7,851 bases of DNA from Rhodospirillaceae bacterium (GTDB lineage: Bacteria; Pseudomonadota; Alphaproteobacteria; SP197), in assembly GCA_018700655.1 (NCBI GenBank), contig JABIUG010000347.1, forward strand, positions 1 through 7,851, written 5' to 3'. Under the pieces are notes generated by a model. That model was not told the origin of the DNA. It saw only the letters and a program-made list of their open reading frames with translations, and ran no database searches. This document shows positions 1 through 6,298 of the stretch, piece after piece. The position numbers and the translations under genes were made by a program. Within the stretch, counting starts at the first letter, position 1, and every line of letters starts with the position of its first letter.

Positions 1-63
1 ACGCACTTCGGCCGCCCGAAAAAACCCAATAATCTGCTCGGGTGTATATCTCTTCCGGCTCAT
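1..63 (-). CDS. IS3-family transposase OrfA, N-terminal 21 codons (partial)
   Basis: The first residues read MSRKRYTPEQIIGFF..., the familiar N-terminus of IS3-family OrfA proteins, which carry a helix-turn-helix that binds the element's ends. The ATG at 63 is preceded by a strong ribosome binding site, GAGGAGG at 72-78, eight bases upstream, which fixes the start. In this family OrfA is joined to the catalytic OrfB by programmed -1 frameshifting; that part lies outside the window. Only the N-terminus is visible, so it cannot be said whether the element is intact. Confidence 0.85.
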   Translation of the reverse strand, partial: MSRKRYTPEQIIGFFRAAEVR

Positions 64-139
64 CTCTTAATCCTCCTCTGGAGTTCAGATTAGCCCGACT
101 CTCTCATTCTGCCTGGACCAGTTTTAGGGGAGCAGGTCA
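1..139 (-). mobile_element. IS3-family insertion sequence, terminal 139 bases (partial)
   Basis: The stretch holds the start of an IS3-type orfA and its leader. Read on the minus strand, the element appears to begin at position 139 with TGACCTGCTCCCC, the TG-initiated form of terminal repeat usual for IS3-family elements. The other end and the DDE-encoding orfB lie beyond the left edge, so the inverted repeat and target duplication cannot be verified. The boundary is supported by the small ORF that stops exactly on the first three bases of the proposed end (TGA, 139-137). The family call is firm; the exact boundary is inferred. Confidence 0.75.
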
Positions 140-208
140 CCACTTGATATGCTGGTGGTGGTCGTGGATGGTGTGCCGGTGTCCGACGCCCGTTGTCACT
201 TTTTCCAT
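137..208 (-). pseudogene. 5' stub of a small histidine-rich ORF, interrupted by the IS3 element
   Basis: An ATG at 208 follows a good ribosome binding site (GGAGGAG, 212-218). The frame then gives 23 codons ending GHRHTIHDHHQHIKW, with six histidines in eleven residues. The stop codon TGA (139-137) is made by the first bases of the IS3 end, so the natural reading frame was probably longer and was cut by the insertion. No protein family is recognised. It has the same orientation as the kinase/regulator operon upstream and may have been the next gene before the IS6 element arrived. Alternatively it is a chance ORF with a fortuitous Shine-Dalgarno. Confidence 0.4.
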
Positions 209-285
209 GGTCTCCTCCAATGTCTCGAGCCGGCGGCTTGATGCGAGACCGGATCCGCACCTATTCACCAAAACATCCTTGCTGA
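140..285. other. Host DNA remnant between two insertion sequences
   Basis: These 146 bases lie between the inferred IS3 end at 139 and the inferred IS6 end at 286. Apart from the histidine-rich stub on the minus strand and its ribosome binding site, no coding potential, tRNA or hairpin was seen. The upstream part (about 219-285) would be the leader of that stub. Confidence 0.55.
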
Positions 286-1089
286 GGCGTCGTCAACTTA
301 GCGGGAAATGATCGTACGAGCGGGGGTGGACGCTGAGATCAGTTCGCGGCAGGCGCGATGGCCACGCATCGTACGAGCCAGTCCGAAGGACCTTGCAACT
401 GGCTCGGCTGAGCAGATGACGCTGGTGGTTGAAGGTGTTGTAGGTGGCGGCGTGGACCGCGAGAGAGCGTTGCGCTGAACCCGGCGACTTGAAGCCCTGT
501 TGCTTTCGCTCTCGTCGTCGCACCGGCTGATGGGAGTTTTCTGCTCGGTTGTTGGCGCGAAGGCCGCGATCATGGGTCGCCTTGAGGCCGAGCGACCGAA
601 TCTCGGCCGAGTAGGAACGAAATTTGTCGGTGACGACCTTGGTTGGCGCGAAGCCCTGCCGCTTGAGCAGCTTGTTCAAAAGCTTCTTTGCGGACTTGGT
701 GTTTCGTTCGGGTTGGACCAGGAAGTCGAGCACTTCACCCTCGTTGTCGACCGCACGCCACAACCAATACCGCTTACCATTTATGGTTACGACCATCTCG
801 TCGAGATGCCAGTGATCGCTAGGTCTGGGCCTCGAACGACGGAGGTTGGCACGATCGCCGGACCGTACTTGAGGAACCAGCGGCGGACCGTCTCGTAGGA
901 GACGTCGACGCCACGCTTGGCGAGCATCTCCTCGATGTCACGATAAGAGAGCGTGAACCGGGCATAGAGCCAGACGCAGTGTCGGATGATGGTGGGCGGG
1001 AAGCGGTGGCGTTTGAAATTGAGCGGTGTCATCGCCAGAAGCAACGGCAGCGCCGCCGTTGCGCCTAGCCGAGTTGCCGTGACAATGCC
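286..1089 (-). mobile_element. IS6-family insertion sequence, about 800 bp
   Basis: The size and the single transposase gene fit the IS6 family (IS26/IS240/IS6100 relatives). Degenerate terminal repeats can be seen: GGCGTCGTCA at 286-295 on the plus strand and GGCATTGTCA reading inward from 1089 on the minus strand, eight of ten matching. No clean 8-bp target duplication flanks these ends. The best match is CTGAG at 282-286 and 1092-1096, which would require the boundary to shift by one base. The ends are therefore approximate. The element sits 26 bases past the stop of the response regulator. Confidence 0.7.
293..1032 (-). pseudogene. IS6-family DDE transposase, frameshifted
   Basis: The N-terminal half begins at ATG 1032 (MTPLNFKRHRFPP...) and includes the helix-turn-helix region typical of IS6 transposases (LSYRDIEEMLAKRGVDVSYE). 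It runs to WFLKYGPAIV, then the frame is lost. The continuation lies one frame away and reads NLRRSRPRPSDHWHLDEMVV, exactly where family members continue. One base appears to be missing near 849-852. The DDE triad is complete across the two frames: Asp in HLDE (800-802), Asp in VVTDKF (626-628) and Glu in RAENSHQP (539-541). The joined product would be about 246 residues, close to the usual 234-240. The tail after YNTFNHQRHLLSR differs from what is usual and ends only a few bases from the element's end. No slippery heptamer is evident, so this is more likely a decayed copy or a sequencing error than programmed frameshifting. Confidence 0.88.
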
Positions 1090-1115
1090 GCCTGAGCCTA
1101 GATTTTCGAACGAAC

Positions 1116-1481
1116 CTAAAGGCCCAGCAAGCTGCGGATCTGCCGGAGAAGGCGGTCGAAATCGACCGGTTTGGGATGAAAATCGTCGCATCCGACCTCA
1201 ATCGCCTGGGTCCTCTGGCTATCGAGCGCTTCGCCTGTAAGCGCGATGATCGGGATGGCATTGGTGGCAGATTCGGCCTTGATCGCCTGGGTCGCCGCAT
1301 AGCCGTCCATCACCGGCATGCGCATGTCCATCAGGATCAGGTCCGGCAGACCCTCAGCCGCCTGTTTGACGGCTTCCTGTCCGTTCTCGGCCTGAAAGAC
1401 TACAAAACCCTCAATTTCGAGCAAAGCAGCAATCGTTGAGCGGTTCTCTGGCTCGTCTTCAACAACTAGAACCGTTTTCAT
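1116..1481 (-). CDS. Single-domain CheY-like response regulator
   Basis: This is a 121-residue stand-alone receiver (REC) domain with no output domain. It carries the full phosphorylation site: acidic pair Glu8/Asp9 (VVEDE), phospho-acceptor Asp52 (LILMDMRMP), switch Thr82 (IIALTGE) and conserved Lys104 (HPKPVD). The start overlaps the stop of the hybrid kinase gene in an ATGA (1478-1481), so the two are almost certainly translationally coupled. A purine-rich stretch (AAGGGGGAAGTAGG) lies just before the ATG. Receivers of this kind act as phosphate shuttles or sinks, or work by protein-protein contact; here the likely donor is the adjacent kinase. Its effect on the cell cannot be deduced because there is no DNA-binding or enzymatic domain. 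An IS6 element follows 26 bases after the stop and may have cut off further operon genes. Confidence 0.92.
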   Translation of the reverse strand: MKTVLVVEDEPENRSTIAALLEIEGFVVFQAENGQEAVKQAAEGLPDLILMDMRMPVMDGYAATQAIKAESATNAIPIIALTGEALDSQRTQAIEVGCDDFHPKPVDFDRLLRQIRSLLGL

Positions 1482-3994
1482 CCTACTTCCCCCTTGGTCT
1501 CCGTGCCGGCACCATCGTCCACCTTTGGTGCACGGGCCGAGAACACTTTGCCCAGATGTTCAATGAACAAATCCGGGTCGAATTCACCCTTGCGCGTGTA
1601 GCCGCTTGTCCGTGCCGTCAGGAACTTGCGTTCATCTGCAGTGAGGTCCTGCGACGCCACAACGATAATCGGAAGACTGCTCCACGCCTCGTTATCACGG
1701 ATTGCGGTGATCGTCTCAAAGCCATTGAGATTGGGCATGTTGAGATCCAGCACGACAAGGTCGGGCACGTTTTCCCTGATCGAAGCAAGCGCTTCAAGCC
1801 CATCGGCCGCCAATGCCACAGCAATTCCCTGCGCCTCGAGCAAATCGCGAAGAGAGGTGCGCACATCTTCCTCATCATCAACGACAAGGACAGATTGCGG
1901 TCGGCCAGCGGTCATCGATTCGGTGATCATCTTCATCAGGCTGGAAAGTTTGTTCTCGTCGAGCGGTTTGGACAGGAATGCCGTCGCTCCGCGGTCCATG
2001 GCTTCACCCGAGCCCGCAAAACCACTCAGGATGATGACCGGTATGTCGCAAAGGTCGGGGTCACCCTTCATGCCGTTGAGCACGTCCCAGCCTTCGTTCA
2101 CGGGCATCAGGATGTCGAGCAGCACGACATCGGGCTGGTTGGTGCGACAGGCGATCAGGCCGCCCTGTGCGGTAAAGGCATGGGTGATGGTGACGTTGGA
2201 GTCCTTGAGCGCGGCAGTAACCTCGTCGTGGATATCCTTGTCGTCATCGATCACCAGAACACGGCGGCCGATGATGTCTGTCCGGTCAGCAACCTCATTC
2301 ATGCTCGTGCGCCCGCGCAACGCATTGCGCGGCAGCACGATGGTCGCGGTCGAGCCTTCATCCTTGACGCTGTCCATGCGCAGGTCGCCGCCCAGCAGCC
2401 GGCAGAAACTCAGAGAGGTCGAAAGACCCAGCCCGGTACCGCCGTATTTGGCCGAAATGCCTTCATTGGCCTGACGGAACGGTTCGAAAACATGGCCAAG
2501 CTCGTCGGGCGTCATGCCGATGCCGGTATCGGTCACCTTGAAGCAAACCCATTCCTCCACACCCTCTTCAGGTGATTCCAGCATCTCTTCGGCATAAGCA
2601 CGACCAACGCCGTCAACACTCACGGTGATCTTGCCATTCTCCGTGAACTTCGCCGAATTGCCGATCAGGTTGACCAGAACCTGGCGCATGAAGGTCGGGT
2701 CGGTCTTCATAAATCCGATTTCGGGTGCGACATCGAGCACGAATGTGTTGTTCCGGTTGACGACCTGAGCTTCGACAATGGTCGCAACTTCCTGCATGAA
2801 TCCGTCGGCCGCAATGGTCTGCAGGTCCGGCTCCATCATGCCTGATTCTATCTTCGACATGTCGAGAATCTGGTTGATGACCCCGGTCAGATGCCCGCAC
2901 ACGGTCCGGATCTTCTCGGTCTCCTCGACGACCTTGTCGAGCCCTGCTGCCGCCGCCAGATGCGACACCAGCCTAGCTTTGAGCACGATTGTGTTGAGCG
3001 GATTGCGCAGCTCGTGGTTCATCTTGGCCAGGAAGTTGGTCTTTGCCCGGCTGGCTTCTTCAGCGCGTTTAACAGCATTGCGCAGCTGATCGTTGGCCAG
3101 CGCAATCTCCTTGGTGCGCTCACGCACGTCCTCTTCGAGCTGTTCTCCGTGTTGCGCCAGCGCCCGGGTATTCTTGTGAACACTTTCGACCATCTGGTTG
3201 AACTGGTGAACCAGCTCGGCCATCTCGGCTGCGGGCCTGGTGCCGGAGAGTTCGATCTTGGTCGTGTAGTCCTCGGTCTGCGTGATGTGGCTCGTCGCCT
3301 GGACAAGCTGATCGAGGGGAACCACGACGAGCCGCCGGATGAAACCATGGGCGATCAGCGAAGCCACCACGATCCCGCCGAACAGGAGCAGCAACAGGGT
3401 CAGACTCTCTCCTGTGGTCAGCCCGATGCCCTTGCTGTCGGTCACGACATAGAGATGACCAACCAGTTCGCTGACACCGGCCTCATTGGTCAGATAGATG
3501 TCCTTGGAAACCAGTGCGAACTGATTGGCCAGGACCGGCGTGCCAGCATCGAAAGACTCGCCGTTGTGTACCGCTGAAATCCGATCGCTCAGCGCTTCGG
3601 CATAGCCGGCCGGGTCAAAGTCCAGCACGGCACCTTCAAGGGAGCGGCAGGCCGGTTCGGCCGCGTCGGGCGTGCGGCCGCATACCGCATGTTTGCTGTT
3701 GTGGCTGACCTTGCCATCAACAAAGGCACCAATCTCCACAGCATTGCTGAACACACTAAGGTAGCTGGGGAACATGTTGTTGTTGAGGTAATCGGCGTTG
3801 CCATCCTTGAGCGCCAGCGGCACGACCTGCGCAGCTAGCTCGATCATGCGGTTGGCCGTCTGTTCACGCTCCTTGTCAACCTGCACGTGCTGGATCACGA
3901 GAAACACCCCCGCACCGACAACAAGCAGCAACAGGGATGAAAAGAAAAACACGAGCAGCAGCCGTGTCCGCAACGTTGTCGTTCGCCTGGGCAT
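1478..3994 (-). CDS. Membrane hybrid sensor histidine kinase with two C-terminal receiver domains
   Basis: 838 residues. In order: TM helix about 12-35; periplasmic sensor about 37-195, with no family recognised and two cysteines at 105 and 116; TM helix about 196-216; HAMP about 217-270; coiled coil about 271-318; HisKA with phospho-His327 in KMNHELRNPLN; HATPase_c with N-box NLIGNSAKF (Asn442, Asn446), G1 DTGIGM (489-494), F-box FEPFRQ (503-508) and G2 GGTGLGLS (518-525); REC1 with IDDD at 582-585, phospho-Asp627, Ser657 and Lys676; REC2 with VDDEED at 705-710, phospho-Asp750 and Lys802. Asn331, four residues after the His, is the residue type expected for phosphatase activity, so both kinase and phosphatase roles are possible. 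No Hpt domain follows. GAGGGAG (4000-4006) five bases before the ATG supports the start. It heads an operon with the CheY-like regulator and is divergent from the GH13 gene. The input signal is unknown. Confidence 0.93.
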   Translation of the reverse strand: MPRRTTTLRTRLLLVFFFSSLLLLVVGAGVFLVIQHVQVDKEREQTANRMIELAAQVVPLALKDGNADYLNNNMFPSYLSVFSNAVEIGAFVDGKVSHNSKHAVCGRTPDAAEPACRSLEGAVLDFDPAGYAEALSDRISAVHNGESFDAGTPVLANQFALVSKDIYLTNEAGVSELVGHLYVVTDSKGIGLTTGESLTLLLLLFGGIVVASLIAHGFIRRLVVVPLDQLVQATSHITQTEDYTTKIELSGTRPAAEMAELVHQFNQMVESVHKNTRALAQHGEQLEEDVRERTKEIALANDQLRNAVKRAEEASRAKTNFLAKMNHELRNPLNTIVLKARLVSHLAAAAGLDKVVEETEKIRTVCGHLTGVINQILDMSKIESGMMEPDLQTIAADGFMQEVATIVEAQVVNRNNTFVLDVAPEIGFMKTDPTFMRQVLVNLIGNSAKFTENGKITVSVDGVGRAYAEEMLESPEEGVEEWVCFKVTDTGIGMTPDELGHVFEPFRQANEGISAKYGGTGLGLSTSLSFCRLLGGDLRMDSVKDEGSTATIVLPRNALRGRTSMNEVADRTDIIGRRVLVIDDDKDIHDEVTAALKDSNVTITHAFTAQGGLIACRTNQPDVVLLDILMPVNEGWDVLNGMKGDPDLCDIPVIILSGFAGSGEAMDRGATAFLSKPLDENKLSSLMKMITESMTAGRPQSVLVVDDEEDVRTSLRDLLEAQGIAVALAADGLEALASIRENVPDLVVLDLNMPNLNGFETITAIRDNEAWSSLPIIVVASQDLTADERKFLTARTSGYTRKGEFDPDLFIEHLGKVFSARAPKVDDGAGTETKGEVG

Positions 3995-3999
3995 CGGCG

Positions 4000-4006
4000 C
4001 TCCCTC
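4000..4006 (-). promoter_or_regulatory. Ribosome binding site of the hybrid kinase gene
   Basis: Read on the minus strand this is GAGGGAG, five bases before the ATG at 3994. It supports that codon over later in-frame ATGs and keeps the first transmembrane helix in the product. Confidence 0.7.
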
Positions 4007-4234
4007 AATTGCTCCGACCCTAGAGCAAATCGCTTATCACTGGAATCAATTTGCGGGTGAGACGTAACCCGGGAGTTCAGGCTGGCTCCCTGAGATCGAG
4101 CGCATGCCCAAGTTTGCGGGCAACCAACTTGCCGCCGTATGTAAACATGGTCCACTCTGGGGTAGTGTCGCCGGCTCAGGCAACCGCGTAGGCGCATGAT
4201 TCCGGGTGTCGCATTGGCGTCTGTGCACCACTCC

Positions 4235-4239
4235 GGAGG
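4235..4239 (+). promoter_or_regulatory. Ribosome binding site that decides the GH13 start
   Basis: GGAGG lies seven bases before the in-frame GTG at 4247, an optimal spacing. The upstream in-frame ATG at 4196 has no comparable site. The nearer ATG at 4243 is out of frame, only three bases from the site, and opens a 14-codon frame only. Confidence 0.6.
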
Positions 4240-4246
4240 ATTATGC

Positions 4247-6277
4247 GTGCGTACCTGCGGGAATATCATCGAGTTGGACGAGGATGAATCCTCAGCACCC
4301 CGGCGCTGGCGCTGGTCCGCCGGCCAGCCTGCGCTGGTGCGCTTCGGCATACGCAGGTCCTGTGGCGAAGATGCCGGCGGCCTGCTCCGGTTTCGTTTCG
4401 GTTCAGGTGTCCACGACAGCGTTTCATGGCAGGTCGTCACAGCAGTTCCCGATTCTGTTTCGCTGGGTCCCCTGCATTCGCATTTTGCCTTCTTCCGCGC
4501 CAAGGTTCAGCCCCCCACCGGTGAGGCATCCTGCACCTATCAGCCCGGCTGGTCTGGCGCAGATGGCACCCAACATTGGGAGCCGTTGCAACGCCTCTTG
4601 GTCTTTTCCCGGCTGCCGACACAGATCGTGGACGTTACGGCAGAAGTCGTGGGCTACAGCGACGGCAGCCCGGTCACAGGGCCTCCCCCCGCACTTGCCA
4701 TGCATCCCGTTGACGGAAACTGGCGAAGCAGGTTTGCCTACAACGCCATCATCGACCGGTTCGGTCAGGACGAGAGCGAACATAAACTGTTCAGCCTGGT
4801 GCCGACGGACCGGCGTGATACCCATCAGGCCCATGGCGGAACGCTCAACGGGGTCTGCGACAGGCTCGACTATCTCGCAGAGCTGGGCGTTGGCGTTCTC
4901 ATGCTCAGCCCTGTCTATGTGAATGCTGCCAGCGGCTACCACGGCTATCACCCGATCGACCTGCTTGCCGTCGAACCCCGTCTGGGCACGATCGATGACC
5001 TACAGCGTTTGGTGTCGCAGGCGCACGGCCGTGACATCGCGGTGACACTCGACGTCAACGTCAACCACCTGGCGCCCCTGATCAACTGGCGCGTCGAGGA
5101 TGACGGCTATCGCGGCGCCTTCCGTTTCGATGAAGGCGACGACGACAGCCTGCCGATCTATCCCGAAGAGCTGCGCCATATCGGCATGTTTCATCATCCC
5201 GGCCATGACGGCGATGAAGTCAGCGGACGCCTGTTCGGTTTCCTCGAAGACTGGCGCACCGAACTCGACCTCGTGCGCGATGCCCTGGTCAGGCACCTCA
5301 AGTTCTGGATTTCCCAGACCGATGTCGACGGCTTCCGCTACGATGCCGTGCGTCATGTCGAACTGGACTTCTGGCAAACCTGCGTTCCTGAAATCCGCCG
5401 TTATGCTCATGCAATCGGCAAGACCGGTTTCCGCCAGTACGGCGAACATTCCAGCGCCAATTCGGACACGGTCGGATCCTTCAGCAAGGGTGCCGGCTTC
5501 GAAGGCATGGTCGGGTATCCGCTCTATTACCGGTTCCGCGATCTGATTCAGGGCAAGGACGGTGCACTCCAGGCGTTGCGCAACGAGATCGAGCAGGCCT
5601 GCTTTGCCTATCGCGATTCCCGCGACAACCTGGCTTTCCTGGAAAACCACGATGTCGACCGCCTGCTCGGGCTTCTCGGCGACAGGCCCGAAGACAGCAA
5701 ACAGGACTGTGCCATTGCCCTGCTCGCAGTGCTGCTCAGCGGCCCATGGACACCCTGCCTCTACTATGGCCAGGAGCAGGGTTTTGCCGGGCGCCTGATG
5801 CAGTGGCAAGCCGCCGACGGTCGCTGGATTACCGATGATGCCTATGTCCGTGAAGACATGGCAGCCAATCCCGACTGCACCTGGCGCCACGGCCCCCTGA
5901 ACCAGCCGCGCCATGATGCTTTCGACGTGCAAAACCCGCTCTTTGCGGCGATCAGCGCGCTCGCCGGGCTGCGCCGGAACCTGGCGGCGCTAAGCCGCGG
6001 CAACTATCGCCCCCTGCCGGCTGAGTGGAACGACACTCTTGCTTTCATGATGGCAAGCGACAGGCAGACGGTCCTGGTTGCTGCCAATCCCTTTGGGGAA
6101 CAGGACAAGAGCAGCATCACGGTGCCAAGCGCCGGGCCTGAGACTGGCGATGACACAAGCCGCGAACCCGTCCTGCATTTCCAGCATGGCGGCGTACGCA
6201 TCGAGCAGACAGCGCAAACCATCACGCTCGAACTCGACCCCGGCAGCGCCTGCATCGTCGAGCTCCAGGAACGCTAG
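4247..6277 (+). CDS. GH13 alpha-amylase family glycoside hydrolase
   Basis: From the GTG at 4247 the product is 676 residues; the frame is open back to an ATG at 4196, which would add 17 residues but lacks a ribosome binding site. Residues about 15-145 form a beta-rich N-terminal domain, and the (beta/alpha)8 barrel follows from about 160 (FAYNAIIDRFG). All four GH13 regions are present: I, DVNVNH (269-274); II, GFRYDAVRH with Arg364 and nucleophile Asp366; III, QYGEHS with acid/base Glu400; IV, FLENHD with His468 and stabilising Asp469. YYGQEQGFAG (506-515) matches the barrel's last strand, and a beta-rich C-terminal domain ends the protein. No signal peptide or membrane segment is seen, so it should act in the cytoplasm on alpha-glucans or alpha-glucosides, by hydrolysis or transglycosylation. 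The substrate and subfamily cannot be read from the sequence. It is divergent from the kinase and convergent with the ABC gene, 21 bases apart, so it appears to be transcribed alone. Confidence 0.9.
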   Translation: MRTCGNIIELDEDESSAPRRWRWSAGQPALVRFGIRRSCGEDAGGLLRFRFGSGVHDSVSWQVVTAVPDSVSLGPLHSHFAFFRAKVQPPTGEASCTYQPGWSGADGTQHWEPLQRLLVFSRLPTQIVDVTAEVVGYSDGSPVTGPPPALAMHPVDGNWRSRFAYNAIIDRFGQDESEHKLFSLVPTDRRDTHQAHGGTLNGVCDRLDYLAELGVGVLMLSPVYVNAASGYHGYHPIDLLAVEPRLGTIDDLQRLVSQAHGRDIAVTLDVNVNHLAPLINWRVEDDGYRGAFRFDEGDDDSLPIYPEELRHIGMFHHPGHDGDEVSGRLFGFLEDWRTELDLVRDALVRHLKFWISQTDVDGFRYDAVRHVELDFWQTCVPEIRRYAHAIGKTGFRQYGEHSSANSDTVGSFSKGAGFEGMVGYPLYYRFRDLIQGKDGALQALRNEIEQACFAYRDSRDNLAFLENHDVDRLLGLLGDRPEDSKQDCAIALLAVLLSGPWTPCLYYGQEQGFAGRLMQWQAADGRWITDDAYVREDMAANPDCTWRHGPLNQPRHDAFDVQNPLFAAISALAGLRRNLAALSRGNYRPLPAEWNDTLAFMMASDRQTVLVAANPFGEQDKSSITVPSAGPETGDDTSREPVLHFQHGGVRIEQTAQTITLELDPGSACIVELQER

Positions 6278-6298
6278 CGCGCCTGGCCCTTCCGGGGG

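Larger units (their letters stand above)
3995..4246. other. Divergent intergenic region between kinase and GH13 genes
   Basis: About 250 bases separate the two divergent genes and should hold both promoters. Only weak promoter-like matches were found (for example TTGATT on the minus strand at 4044-4049 with a poor -10, and TTGCGG/TATGTA on the plus strand around 4110-4140), none convincing. Small overlapping inverted repeats occur at 4071-4093 (GGGAG/CTCCC and TCAGG/CCTGA) but their stems are only five bases. No tRNA, riboswitch or terminator was recognised. Confidence 0.5.

Noticed and set aside
42..311. Plus-strand open frame across the IS3 end and the remnant
   Set aside because: It spans an element boundary, overlaps orfA in antisense and has no family resemblance.
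1436..2575. Long plus-strand open frame (379 codons) opposite the kinase
   Set aside because: It lies antisense to the well-supported kinase and regulator genes, has no recognisable domain and is explained by GC-rich codon bias on the other strand.
4021..4049. Sigma-70 promoter for the kinase gene (TTGATT, 17-base spacer, GCTCTA)
   Set aside because: The -35 half is fair but the -10 half matches the consensus at almost no position.
4071..4093. Inverted repeats in the divergent intergenic region as an operator
   Set aside because: The two stems are only five bases, overlap and exclude each other; this is expected by chance in GC-rich DNA.
5000..5932. Minus-strand open frame (310 codons) inside the GH13 gene
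   Set aside because: It is antisense to the catalytic barrel, whose four motifs are in the plus frame; no independent motif or ribosome binding site supports it.
6278..6298. Possible bidirectional terminator between the convergent GH13 and ABC genes
   Set aside because: The GC-rich stretch GGCCCTTCCGGGGGC forms only about three consecutive pairs and has no U-tract on either strand.
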